From assembly GCF_001555965.1 (NCBI RefSeq), contig NZ_LSHX01000053.1:1-62086 (forward strand): a stretch of 62,086 nucleotides of DNA, written 5' to 3'. Position 1 is the stretch's first letter. Each line of letters starts with the position of its first letter. Of the stretch, positions 42,963 through 51,085 are shown piece by piece. The notes below the pieces were generated by a model. It worked only from the letters and a program-made list of their open reading frames with translations. It did no database searches and had not been told where the DNA came from. The stretch is from Sphingomonas sp. CCH21-G11 (lineage in GTDB: Bacteria > Pseudomonadota > Alphaproteobacteria > Sphingomonadales > Sphingomonadaceae). The position numbers were made by a program, and so were the translations under genes.

Positions 42963-43419
42963 ACATACTTATGATAAATCGGATTGGTATCGTCTCCTTG
43001 GCGAGGCGGTCGTTGTTTTGATCGGCTCAAGGCGCATCCGTGCCGACATTGCTACAGTGGGGGCCTTTGTATGGCCATATGCACAACTGAGTCAGATATC
43101 GATTCTATATGGGCGGGGAAGATACCCATCGGGATATATCACATGGGGTAACCTCACCGCAGATGGAATTGAAAGGTTGTCACAGCACCCCAACGATATT
43201 CCCGATATCGAAGACCTAAATGCAGGTGATAATCTGGTGGTGTTTGATATCGTATCTAATCTCCCCAGCCTCCGTTTAGTGAAAGCCGAAATACGTCACT
43301 TACTGGGGCCCGATCGAAGCAATTTTTACGGAATTAGATACAATCGCCAGACGCATCGTCTCACATTACGTCGATATTCGTTTAGCCCGCTGAGCGATCA
43401 CCGGTGGCGTGGAGATTAA
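42955..43419 (+). CDS. HlyC-like toxin acyltransferase (MchD/MceI type)
   Basis: A 154-residue protein of the toxin-activating lysine acyltransferase family. Family blocks are GRYPSGYITWGNLTADGIE and EDLNAGDNLVVFDIVSNL, which align with the HlyC regions YCSWANLS and SGDRKWFIDWIAP. The Asp of the catalytic pair is present (FDIV), but the N-terminal catalytic His of HlyC (SPLHRNW) has no counterpart; the site reads SRRIRADI. It overlaps the SelO/MchC-like gene by eight bases. In microcin E492 the related pair attaches a modified siderophore to the peptide. The substrate is unknown. Confidence 0.65.
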   Translation: MHKHTYDKSDWYRLLGEAVVVLIGSRRIRADIATVGAFVWPYAQLSQISILYGRGRYPSGYITWGNLTADGIERLSQHPNDIPDIEDLNAGDNLVVFDIVSNLPSLRLVKAEIRHLLGPDRSNFYGIRYNRQTHRLTLRRYSFSPLSDHRWRGD

Positions 43420-43582
43420 TTTGGAAGGTACTGTGAATCGGGGACTGAACGGTCCCGTTCGCGGGTATATTGATGGGTATGCTGTCCAGCTACTGCGGGC
43501 CATACGACGTGATGGGGATCTGCATGATGGTATGGCTTATTTTAGAGCCTACACATCTGGCAGATTTAGGGCATGTCCTGTC

Positions 43583-43870
43583 TTAACTAGAGAGTTTGCA
43601 GACTTGATTCAGAAATTCGGCAAGGTCCTGCGCCACTTTCGGTACCGCTCGGTAAATCACGCTACGCCCCACTTTCGTCGACACCACCAACCCGGCCAGT
43701 GTCAAAATAGTTAGGTGCGCGCTCATTGCCGTGGGCAGGGTTTTTGTAGCTTCGGCAATGGCACCTGCGGGCAGGCCCTCTTCGCCTGCCTCGATCAGCA
43801 GCAGAAACACAGCAAGCCGCGTTTCCTGGCTGAGTGCGCTCATCACGCTGCGCGCCTTGTTCTTTTCCAT
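43583..43870 (-). CDS. ArsR-family winged-helix regulator
   Basis: A 95-residue ArsR/SmtB-type repressor. SALSQETRLAVFLLLIEAGE opens the winged helix; ATKTLPTAMSAHLTILTLAG is the recognition region and STKVGRSVIYRAVP the wing. No metal-binding Cys pair (ELCVCDL type) is present, so it is likely a non-metal sensor. The ATG follows AGGAGG. It is convergent with the microcin-like operon and next to the plasmid-like block. Confidence 0.85.
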   Translation of the reverse strand: MEKNKARSVMSALSQETRLAVFLLLIEAGEEGLPAGAIAEATKTLPTAMSAHLTILTLAGLVVSTKVGRSVIYRAVPKVAQDLAEFLNQVCKLSS

Positions 43871-44061
43871 TCGGCCTCCTTAAGCGAACGCACCGAGCAG
43901 ACGACCACATACGGCTGCATTCTTGGTTAAGAGGCCTTAACCTACAATAGTTCGCGAAGTATTGAAATATCTTTCTTTGAGTCCATATCGTCCGTCGCAA
44001 GCGGTGTCGCCCCGCTGCTGTTTGCGCAACTAATGCAGCTTTGGCGATGAGGAGAATGACA

Positions 44062-44814
44062 ATGGACACGATGACCATTGCCCGATCAGGAGTCGCGCCT
44101 TCGATCTCAGGCCCCGGCTCCCTACCAGCAATACTTGATCCACTTGAGCCGGACGATGCGGGTGACGACCCTGTTATCACAACCCGCCGTGCGATTACCC
44201 GGGTAGCTCTTGTGGCGGTCGAAACGGGTGGCCGATTCCAGCGCGAGGGGATCGAGCATGATCCCATGTCGTGGATGCTGGCGCCGCGTGAACTCTTTGG
44301 TGGCCGGGCCGCAATTGATGCCTGCCTTGAGCGCGATCACTGCATGCGCAGTATTCTCGTCCACGGCCTCTCGCTTGGGCTGGATGTCGCCGCCACCGCG
44401 ATCGACGCGCTGCTCGCCGATAATGATGACGACACTGAACCGATGCGGAAGCCGGATGCGCGTCCCAAGCGCAAGCAGCCCCATAAGGGCCTCCGTCCGC
44501 GCCAAACGTTGTTGTCCGATCCCAGGCTGTTTACGGCGACGATCAGCTACTCGGACCACAGTGTAATGCTTCAGGCGTTTCATGCGTCGATCGCGCGCGA
44601 GCCGTCCGAGGTTTTGGCAAGGCTGTGCGAGCGTTTTGGTCATGAAGCTGCGGCGGTCGCGGATATTCGCGAAGGTTTTCATCAGGCGACTCCGGTAGCG
44701 GTGGCGCTTGTGCAGGCGCCGGTCGCCGAGATGATCCGCCGAGTGGCACTTGATGCCGATCACCCGATCCACAGCGATTTCGCTGTGACGATCGAACAGC
44801 GCATCGACGCCTGA
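44062..44814 (+). CDS. Plasmid/ICE-type hypothetical protein
   Basis: About 250 residues. I cannot assign a family. It has an N-terminal Pro-rich tail, a middle helical domain (about 45-120, with RITRVALVAVETGGRFQREG) and a C-terminal domain after a basic linker (KPDARPKRKQPHKG). The ATG at 44062 follows GAGGAG. It leads a four-gene block with 23- to 32-base gaps, typical of sphingomonad plasmids and integrative elements. Confidence 0.55.
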   Translation: MDTMTIARSGVAPSISGPGSLPAILDPLEPDDAGDDPVITTRRAITRVALVAVETGGRFQREGIEHDPMSWMLAPRELFGGRAAIDACLERDHCMRSILVHGLSLGLDVAATAIDALLADNDDDTEPMRKPDARPKRKQPHKGLRPRQTLLSDPRLFTATISYSDHSVMLQAFHASIAREPSEVLARLCERFGHEAAAVADIREGFHQATPVAVALVQAPVAEMIRRVALDADHPIHSDFAVTIEQRIDA

Positions 44815-44837
44815 CCTAAATCCACACGGAGGCATTC

Positions 44838-45713
44838 ATGGCCAACAGACCGAGCCGCGACAGCGCGGCGGCGGACGAATTCGTGCGCCAGCTTCAACCT
44901 CTTCAGCTCGCCACTGGTCCTACTGGCGATGCTGAATCCCCCGGACCCTTTGGCGGCATTGCCGTCGATGTGGAGACGACCGGGCTTGATCCGGACAAGG
45001 GGCGGATCATCGAGATTGCGATGCGTCGGTTTCGTTATAACCGCGACGGCTTCATCACCGACATTGGCCAGCCCTATTCGTGGCTTGAAGATCCGGGCGA
45101 GCCGCTGCCCGGCGAGATCTCAGCCATCACGGGGCTGACCAATGCCGATCTTCTCGGCCAGGAAATCGACGCACCTGCGGCTACCCGTCTGCTGACTTCG
45201 GTATCGTTCGTCGTCGCACACAACAGCGCGTTCGATCGCAAATGGATCGAGGAGCGCCTGCCTGATGCTCGTGGGCTGGCTTGGTGCTGCTCGATGTCGC
45301 AGGTCGACTGGCGCGCGCGGGGTTTTGACGGTCGGACGTTGGGCTATCTGCTGATGCAGAGTGGCTACTACCATTCAGGCCATCGTGCCTCAGCCGATGT
45401 CGATGCGCTGATCCAGATGCTGCGTCACCAGGATGCGAGCGGCCAGACCGCGCTGTCGGAGATGATCGCGACAGGTTCGGCTTCCTCCTGGCTCGTGCGG
45501 GCGCGCGGTGCCGACATCACGACCAAGGACGATCTCTCTGCCCGAGGATATCGCTGGGATGTCCCGAAACGCGTCTGGTGGCGCGAGGTCGCTGACGATC
45601 AGCTTGAAGCGGAGCGGGCCTGGCTCGCCGATCACATCTATGTCCGAGCCGCCAAGCCCAAAGCCAGCGGCCCGGAGGTCGAGCAGGTCACGCCTCGCAC
45701 CCGCTTCCTCTGA
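44838..45713 (+). CDS. DEDDh-family 3'-5' exonuclease
   Basis: A 291-residue exonuclease. ExoI is IAVDVETTGLDPDKGRIIEI (Asp-x-Glu), ExoII FVVAHNSAFDRKWIEE, and ExoIII GHRASADVDALIQML (His ... Asp). A C-terminal extension of about 90 residues (KDDLSARGYRWDVPKRVWWR) resembles the tail seen on plasmid-encoded DnaQ-like exonucleases. The ATG follows GGAGG. This is a typical member of the plasmid/ICE block; likely DNA processing during transfer or repair. Confidence 0.85.
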   Translation: MANRPSRDSAAADEFVRQLQPLQLATGPTGDAESPGPFGGIAVDVETTGLDPDKGRIIEIAMRRFRYNRDGFITDIGQPYSWLEDPGEPLPGEISAITGLTNADLLGQEIDAPAATRLLTSVSFVVAHNSAFDRKWIEERLPDARGLAWCCSMSQVDWRARGFDGRTLGYLLMQSGYYHSGHRASADVDALIQMLRHQDASGQTALSEMIATGSASSWLVRARGADITTKDDLSARGYRWDVPKRVWWREVADDQLEAERAWLADHIYVRAAKPKASGPEVEQVTPRTRFL

Positions 45714-45745
45714 CGCGCCCGACCCTAAATCCACGGGAGACGAAA

Positions 45746-46546
45746 ATGGCAAAGCGTACAACCCCCACGTCAGGTGGATCGGAGATCATGGTCCCCAGTA
45801 TGCCGGTGCTGGTAAAGCCGAAAATGCTGGCGGTCGTGCCCCCGGCTCCGGTTGCGGGCGCCGTCTACCGGGACAAGGACACGGTCCTGGTGACCGGGCA
45901 GCATTACCTGGCTCACGACATGTTGATCCCGGCGGACGAGATCTACTTCACCGACGGGTCGCCAGCGCGAAAGCAAGGCCCGTGGCTCGGCGAGGCTGAC
46001 AAGGTTGCCTGGCGCGATCCGGCCACCGGTTATGAGTGCATCATGATGCGGGACACCCGGCTCGGGTTCCTCAGCGGTTATGTCGGGGTGCCCGTCGATC
46101 ATCCGCTCTACGGCTTTGCCCATGACGCGGTGCCGCCCGAGCTTGGCATTCAGGTGCATGGCGGCCTCACTTATACGCAGAAGTGTGCCGATGGACCGTC
46201 ACCTGAGCGACGCATCGTCCGCGAACGAGCGCGCATCTGCCATGTATCGCGGACATTGCCCTTGCGCGAGGGCGGGGACTACCGAGTTGAAGACGATCAG
46301 GCCTGGTGGTTCGGCTTCTCCTGCAACCACATCTTTGATCTGGCACCAAAAGATCAAGGTCGCGAACGACGCTTTCTCGGTGGTGAAACCCGCGCGATCT
46401 ACCGCGACGACGCTTATGTCTGCACTGAGATCCTCAACCTTGCAGCCCAGCTGAAGGCGATCGCCGACGGAAAACCGCCGCCGCCAAGCCGCGGCGCGGC
46501 GCTTCCGTCCTTGGGTCTCGATCCGCATCAGGGAGGGCGCAAATGA
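45746..46546 (+). CDS. Plasmid/ICE-type hypothetical protein
   Basis: A 266-residue protein with no family I recognise. The conserved-looking core is GYECIMMRDTRLGFLSGYVG and GIQVHGGLTYTQKCADGPSP, with DQAWWFGFSCNHIFDLAPKD near residue 185. It has a few His and Cys that could bind metal (HGGLTYTQKC; CNHIFD). The start is ATG after GGGAGACG. It overlaps the next gene by four bases. It resembles conserved hypothetical genes of sphingomonad plasmids. Confidence 0.55.
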   Translation: MAKRTTPTSGGSEIMVPSMPVLVKPKMLAVVPPAPVAGAVYRDKDTVLVTGQHYLAHDMLIPADEIYFTDGSPARKQGPWLGEADKVAWRDPATGYECIMMRDTRLGFLSGYVGVPVDHPLYGFAHDAVPPELGIQVHGGLTYTQKCADGPSPERRIVRERARICHVSRTLPLREGGDYRVEDDQAWWFGFSCNHIFDLAPKDQGRERRFLGGETRAIYRDDAYVCTEILNLAAQLKAIADGKPPPPSRGAALPSLGLDPHQGGRK

Positions 46547-47292
46547 CGTTGGGTGGCCCCGAGGAACCCCTTCTGCCATGGGGATGGTGGCTTCGCGTCA
46601 ATGGCGACGCGCTGGAAGCCCCTGATGGCCGGGAATACGGGAGCGTTCGCGAAGCCTTCTGGTGCGGGTTGCTCAAGTTTCCGACCGCGCTGATGGACGC
46701 GCACCTGGAGTTCCTGTTCCGCGTGCTGCTCGGCTTCACCCGCCATCGCGGCGCTGACGTCGAGCAGCACCACGATCTGTTTGCGTCAGATCCGCTTTAC
46801 TGGCGCTTCTACATCTCCTGGCTGCAATCAATTGGCCTGCTGGAGAATGGCTCCGCGGTGTCGCGGTTCGGCCGCTCCGTGCTGTTGATGTTGCAGGCGA
46901 CGCGGCATCCCGAGCCGGCTGAATTGCCGATGGTCGAGATCGTCGAGGCGGTCCGACGCGAAATGGCTGGTCCTGAGACGCAGCAGCTCGAACAGGCACT
47001 ACAGGCTTTCGAGCGTCAGGCGGGGCAAATGCCGACGATCTTCGCGCGCGAGCAGGTCGGACGATCGCACCTCATTACGCTGACCATCATGGACACCGAT
47101 TCGCAGATGTCGCTAAGGCGGGTTGTGTGGTCGATTGGTTTTGCTGATCGGCTGCTTCGGGATCGGCTGTTCGCCTGGCTGGCTGAGCGGGTCCACTGCT
47201 GGGAACGGTGGGGTGAACTCGCGTATGTGCAAGGTGCTGCGGCCCTTACAAATCGTCTGATCACAATGGCCTTGGCCGACAGTCGGGATTAG
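46543..47292 (+). CDS. Plasmid/ICE-type hypothetical protein
   Basis: A 249-residue protein, helical, with no recognised family; it contains PWGWWLRVNGDALEAPDG and a long C-terminal helical part (TLTIMDTDSQMSLRRVVWSI). The ATG overlaps the stop of the previous gene, so both are translated together. It is the last gene before the tRNA-Lys boundary. Confidence 0.5.
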   Translation: MTLGGPEEPLLPWGWWLRVNGDALEAPDGREYGSVREAFWCGLLKFPTALMDAHLEFLFRVLLGFTRHRGADVEQHHDLFASDPLYWRFYISWLQSIGLLENGSAVSRFGRSVLLMLQATRHPEPAELPMVEIVEAVRREMAGPETQQLEQALQAFERQAGQMPTIFAREQVGRSHLITLTIMDTDSQMSLRRVVWSIGFADRLLRDRLFAWLAERVHCWERWGELAYVQGAAALTNRLITMALADSRD

Positions 47293-47725
47293 TACTTGGT
47301 CATGCGATGCTGCTCTGCACTGGCCGCCGGCAGTTTCAGTTTTAAGTTTGCGCGCACGCCAGCGAGCCGAGGTTGCTCTGTTGGCGATCTCAAAATTTTT
47401 CAGTCTGATCTCTGATATGTCGGGCAGGGCGAGCCGCTAAGCGCCCCAAAGCTAAGCCCCTTTCACCGCAATCATCGCGGCTTCAAACTGCATGCACCGA
47501 GGGTCTTGTTCGAGCGGCTAGCGCCGTGCTTCGACACGTGGGGATGCGCCACGCCTTCATTGCCGGCCGCTGTGCTTGCAGAGCAATTCCGGCCGCTCAC
47601 CTGAAATTGCGCGAACAGGCTGGCGAAGAGACTGCAATCTTCCAACGCCCAGTAATGGTTAATTCGTCACCTGCCGGATGGGAAAATGCCAATGCCAACC
47701 GGAGCTAACAGTGGACCGGGACAGG
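47293..47725. other. Intergenic region at the island-chromosome junction
   Basis: 433 bases between the last island gene and the tRNA-Lys 3' end. No integrase or convincing gene was seen. If an attachment site exists it should include the tRNA 3' end; I found no second copy of that sequence in the window, so the other end probably lies outside. Confidence 0.45.
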
Positions 47726-47801
47726 TGGTGGGTCCGCCGGGATTCGAACCCGGGACCTCTCGATTAAAAGTCGCTTGCTCTACCGACTGAGCTACGGACC
47801 C
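47726..47801 (-). tRNA. tRNA-Lys (anticodon TTT)
   Basis: Read on the minus strand, the sequence folds into a standard cloverleaf. The 7-bp acceptor stem GGGTCCG pairs with CGGACCC, the D-arm contains GCTCAGTCGGTAGAGC, the anticodon loop CTTTTAA gives TTT, the T-arm contains GGTTCGAATCC, and the 3' end is A-CCA, encoded. The 3' end points towards the accessory region on the left, the normal orientation for islands inserted at a tRNA. Confidence 0.97.
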
Positions 47802-47816
47802 GCACCAGCCGCGCAC

Positions 47817-48311
47817 CTAGTGCCCGCGCGGTGCGGGGTCAACCTTGCGCGCACGCGCGCCGCGCGCGGTCAGTTGCCGGATCGTGCGCCCGCTGAGGGG
47901 ATCACGCCAGTTGGCGGCGATGCGCGACAGCGGCGCGAGCACGAAGGTGCGCGCGCGAAACTCGCGATGCGGCACGATCAGCCCGGAATCCGCCCAGCAG
48001 CCGCCTGACCAGAGAATGATGTCGAGGTCGATAGAGCGCGCGGCCCAGCGCCGGCCGCGCCGCCGCCCGAAATCGCGCTCGATCGCCTTGAGCCGCGCGA
48101 GCAGCTCGGGTGGCGTTTCGGCCGTGGCGATGATCGCGGCGGTATTGGCGAAGCGTCGGCGCGATGGTCCGACCGGGGCGCTCGCGATCACCGGCGCGAC
48201 CGCGGCGACGCCGCCGATCCGGTCGAGTGCGGCGCGGATCGTGCGCGCGGGCGAGCCGAAGCGGCTCCAGCGGTTCGATCCCAGCGCGATGACATAGCTT
48301 GTTGTCGCCAT
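47817..48311 (-). CDS. folK: Hydroxymethyl-dihydropterin pyrophosphokinase (HPPK)
   Basis: A 164-residue HPPK, the folate-pathway enzyme transferring pyrophosphate from ATP to 6-hydroxymethyl-7,8-dihydropterin. Family features: YVIALGSNRWSRFGSP at the N-terminus, RRFANTAAIIAT in place of the usual FxNAVxxxxT, the RWAARSIDLDIILW signature with the metal-binding Asp pair, and IVPHREFRARTFVLAPL. The length is typical. Divergent from the uracil-DNA glycosylase gene. Confidence 0.93.
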   Translation of the reverse strand: MATTSYVIALGSNRWSRFGSPARTIRAALDRIGGVAAVAPVIASAPVGPSRRRFANTAAIIATAETPPELLARLKAIERDFGRRRGRRWAARSIDLDIILWSGGCWADSGLIVPHREFRARTFVLAPLSRIAANWRDPLSGRTIRQLTARGARARKVDPAPRGH

Positions 48312-48333
48312 CGCCCCCGCCTATCGCAGCGCC

Positions 48334-48984
48334 ATGTTCGCGCCCAGCCCAATTCCATCGACCGAACCGCCGCGCGATTGCCCGCGCTGTCCCCGACTGG
48401 TCGCGTTCCGCGACGCGCTGCGGGTGGAATATCCCGACTGGTGGAATGCGCCGGTCAATGCGTTTGGCGATGCGCAGGCGTGGCTGGCGATCATCGGACT
48501 GGCACCCGGCAAGCACGGCGCCAACCGCACCGGGCGGCCGTTCACCGGCGACCATGCCGGCGAGCTGCTGTTCGCGACGCTGGCCAAATTCGGCCTCGCG
48601 CACGGAACCTATGAAGCACGGCCCGATGACACGCTTCAGCTCGATGGCGCGATCATCATCAACGCGGTCAAGTGCCTGCCGCCCGAGAACAAACCGACGC
48701 CCGAGGAAATCCGCACCTGTCGCCCGTTCCTGGAGGGGCAGGCGGCAGTGCTGCCCAACGCCCGGGTGTTCGTCGCGCTCGGCCAGATCGCGCACCAGTC
48801 GGCGGTCAAGGTGCTGGGCGGGCGGTTGCCCAAGGCGCGCTTCGGTCATCTCGCCGAACACCGGATGCCGGACGGGCGCATCCTGATCGATAGCTATCAT
48901 TGCAGCCGCTACAATCAGAACACCGGGCGGCTGACCGCGGAGATGTTCGAGGCGGTGTTCGCCCGCGCGATGGAGCTGCGCTGA
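48334..48984 (+). CDS. Uracil-DNA glycosylase, family 5 (UDGb)
   Basis: A 216-residue family-5 uracil-DNA glycosylase. Motif A is GLAPGKHGANRTGRPFTGDH, the characteristic UDGb form (the family-4/5 GxAPG signature with His). A 4Fe-4S cluster is indicated by CPRCPRL at the N-terminus and Cys at KCLPP and HC near the end; motif B reads SYHCSRYN. It removes uracil and deaminated purines from DNA. Divergent from folK by 22 bases. Confidence 0.9.
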   Translation: MFAPSPIPSTEPPRDCPRCPRLVAFRDALRVEYPDWWNAPVNAFGDAQAWLAIIGLAPGKHGANRTGRPFTGDHAGELLFATLAKFGLAHGTYEARPDDTLQLDGAIIINAVKCLPPENKPTPEEIRTCRPFLEGQAAVLPNARVFVALGQIAHQSAVKVLGGRLPKARFGHLAEHRMPDGRILIDSYHCSRYNQNTGRLTAEMFEAVFARAMELR

Positions 48985-49040
48985 CTGGGCACGGTGCCCG
49001 AATTGCGTTAGGATGTATGCAGACGGACGGGAGCAGGCCG

Positions 49041-49277
49041 ATGTTTTGGTTGCTTTTTCTTGCGAGCGTTGAAGTGGACGCCGAAGCCAGTTCGGTGCGT
49101 GATGCCGCCCCCGCCAAATGCGAGCGCCCCGCGATGGAGCACGCCCGGACGGGTGGCGCGACGACCGTCGAACCGCTCGTGCGCCAGCCGCTGGCCGTTG
49201 AGGAGAAGGCGGTCTGGCGGCGCGACGAACGCGGCTGCACCCAGCCGGTCGTCGTACGGCGCAACGTGGGTCAGTAA
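49041..49277 (+). CDS. Small hypothetical, possibly secreted, protein
   Basis: A 78-residue frame starting MFWLLFLASVEVDAEASSV, which could be a short signal peptide, with two Cys (AKCERP; RGCTQP). GGGAGCAGG precedes the ATG. It ends four bases before the convergent VOC gene. The composition is protein-like, but I cannot exclude a chance frame. Confidence 0.4.
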   Translation: MFWLLFLASVEVDAEASSVRDAAPAKCERPAMEHARTGGATTVEPLVRQPLAVEEKAVWRRDERGCTQPVVVRRNVGQ

Positions 49278-49281
49278 CGGG

Positions 49282-49722
49282 TCAGTCCGCCGCTTCGTGC
49301 AGCGCGATCCGGTTGCCCTCGCTGTCCTCGATTTCGGCGACGAAGCCGAGATCGCCAATCGCCTTTCTGGGATAAAGCGTCTTCCCGCCGGCCTCGGCCG
49401 CGCGTTCGATCGTCCTGTCGATGCTGTCGACCGAAAAATACAGAATCGGCCCCGCTTTTGCCGGAATATAGACATCGCCCTTTACCAACGCACCGCTCGC
49501 TCCCGCGCCGTCGCGATCGACCGGAAAGAGCGCCATGTCATAGCCGTCGATGCGCTCGCGCGCGAGGACATGGCCGAACACCGCCTGATAAAATGCGACC
49601 GCGCGATCCAGATCGGTGACGGGGATCTCGAAATAGCCGACCGGGTTCACGGGCTGCCCCTCCTCCTTGGCGATAGCCGCGGGTGCCACGAGCAGGAACG
49701 CCGCAACGATCCAGGCACGCAT
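49282..49722 (-). CDS. VOC (glyoxalase/dioxygenase-fold) protein, secreted
   Basis: A 146-residue vicinal-oxygen-chelate protein with a signal peptide (MRAWIVAAFLLVAPAAIAK). The core NPVGYFEIPVTDLDRAVAFY and the ending GFVAEIEDSEGNRIALHEAA are typical of the VOC family (first and last beta-alpha-beta modules). The His and Glu ligands seem partly absent, so it may be a non-catalytic member. Its ATG overlaps the aguB stop (TGATG), so it is co-translated with the agmatine pathway gene. Confidence 0.82.
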   Translation of the reverse strand: MRAWIVAAFLLVAPAAIAKEEGQPVNPVGYFEIPVTDLDRAVAFYQAVFGHVLARERIDGYDMALFPVDRDGAGASGALVKGDVYIPAKAGPILYFSVDSIDRTIERAAEAGGKTLYPRKAIGDLGFVAEIEDSEGNRIALHEAAD

Positions 49723-50576
49723 CAGATGTCCTGCACCAGCCGCCCGTAAAGCTCGGGACGGCGATCGCGGAAAAAGCCGAATGCGGCACGGTGGCGGCGC
49801 ACGCGGTCGAGGTCGAGCGTTGCGGTGATGACGCCTTCTTCCTCGCGGTTGAGTTCGGCCAATATGTCGCCGCGCTCGTCGGCGATGAAGCTGGTGCCGT
49901 AGAAGGTCTGGCCGTGCTCGATCCCGACGCGGTTGGCGGCGACCACCGGTACGACGTTCGACACCGCATGGCCGACCATTGCGCGCCGCCACAGCCGGGC
50001 GGTGTCCAGCCCCTCGTCATGCGGCTCGCTGCCGATGGCGGTCGGATAGAACAGAATTTCCGCGCCCATCAGCATCATCGCGCGCGCGGTTTCCGGATAC
50101 CATTGGTCCCAGCAGATGCCGACGCCCAGTGTCGCGTCGCGCGCCGGGCCGTCCCACACCTTGAACCCGGTATTGCCGGGGCGGAAATAGAATTTCTCCT
50201 CATAGCCCGGCCCATCCGGGATGTGGCTCTTGCGATAGACGCCAGCGACGCGGCCGTCGGGGCCGATCATCGCCAGCGAGTTGTAATGATGCGGCCCGTC
50301 CTTCTCGAAAAAACTGGTCGGGATATGAACGCGCAATTCGGCGGCGAGCGCCTGCATTGCCCGCACCGCCGCGTGCTCACCGACCGGCATCGCGGTGGCG
50401 AACAGCCCCTCATCCTCGACGCGGCAGAAATATTCGCCCTCGAACAATTCGGGCGGCAGGATCACCTGCGCACCCCTGGCCGCGCCCTCGCGCACCAGCC
50501 GCGTGACGTTGGCGATATTGGCATCGATGTCCGGCCCGAAGGCGAGCTGGAGCGCGGCGACGGTGATGGTACTCAT
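49722..50576 (-). CDS. aguB: N-carbamoylputrescine amidase
   Basis: A 284-residue nitrilase-family amidase. The catalytic triad is visible: Glu in VILPPELFEGEYFC, Lys in VYRKSHIPDGPGY, Cys in LGVGICWDQWYPE. The HIPDGPGYEEKFYFRPG block is typical of AguB, which turns N-carbamoylputrescine into putrescine, CO2 and ammonia, the last step of the agmatine route. aguA lies nearby on the same strand (51532), with the GNAT gene between and the iron permease gene inserted divergently. Confidence 0.95.
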   Translation of the reverse strand: MSTITVAALQLAFGPDIDANIANVTRLVREGAARGAQVILPPELFEGEYFCRVEDEGLFATAMPVGEHAAVRAMQALAAELRVHIPTSFFEKDGPHHYNSLAMIGPDGRVAGVYRKSHIPDGPGYEEKFYFRPGNTGFKVWDGPARDATLGVGICWDQWYPETARAMMLMGAEILFYPTAIGSEPHDEGLDTARLWRRAMVGHAVSNVVPVVAANRVGIEHGQTFYGTSFIADERGDILAELNREEEGVITATLDLDRVRRHRAAFGFFRDRRPELYGRLVQDI

Positions 50577-50661
50577 GGGCCGCGCTCATAGCCGCAATTG
50601 ACGCCGCGAGTCAGCAGGCCGATTGCTTGGCCGGGTGAAAGCCGGACTGGAGCATGAGGGC

Positions 50662-51060
50662 ATGGAGCACGCGTTCGAACGAGTGGCTCAGGGCGTGGCA
50701 AGCTGGGCCGGGCGGCCCGCCGCCTTCGTGCTGGCGCTGGCGACCATCCTGGTGTGGATCGTCAGCGGGCCGGTGTTCGGCTGGTCCGACACTTGGCAGC
50801 TGGTCATCAATACCGGCACCACCATCGTCACCTTCCTGATGGTGTTCCTGATCCAGAACGCCCAGAATCGCGACGCCAGCGCGATCCAGGCCAAGCTGGA
50901 CGAGCTGATCCGCGCGACCCAGGCGGCGCGCAATGAGTTCATCGGCATCGAGCATCTGACCCAGCGCGAGCTGGAAGCGTTGCGCAGCGTACTCGAACGC
51001 GAGTTCGGCAGTGAATCACACCATCACGAAGCGATCGAGCGGCTGCTCGGGCGGCTCTAG
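50662..51060 (+). CDS. Low-affinity iron permease family protein
   Basis: About 132 residues. The pattern AFVLALATILVWIVSGPVFG, then LVINTGTTIVTFLMVFLIQNAQNRDASAIQAKLDELI is that of the low-affinity iron permease family, with two transmembrane helices and a C-terminal amphipathic stretch. The frame runs upstream to 50623, but ATG 50662 matches the family start (MEHAFERVAQGVASWAG). The true physiological role of such proteins is uncertain. Convergent with the GNAT gene. Confidence 0.82.
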   Translation: MEHAFERVAQGVASWAGRPAAFVLALATILVWIVSGPVFGWSDTWQLVINTGTTIVTFLMVFLIQNAQNRDASAIQAKLDELIRATQAARNEFIGIEHLTQRELEALRSVLEREFGSESHHHEAIERLLGRL

Positions 51061-51085
51061 GCCCGAGCTTGTCGAGCAATTTCGC

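Noticed and set aside
43409..43714. 101-codon plus-strand frame after the HlyC-like gene
   Set aside because: Its second half is antisense to the clear ArsR gene, and no ribosome-binding site or family pattern supports it. A short truncated gene cannot be excluded.
47526..47708. 60-codon plus-strand frame beside the tRNA-Lys
   Set aside because: No start signal or protein-like pattern, and it lies in a probable junction region.
1..47725. Tyrosine integrase for the tRNA-Lys island
   Set aside because: No R...HxxR...Y pattern was seen in any gene; the only recombinases are the serine recombinase and the Tn7-like set.
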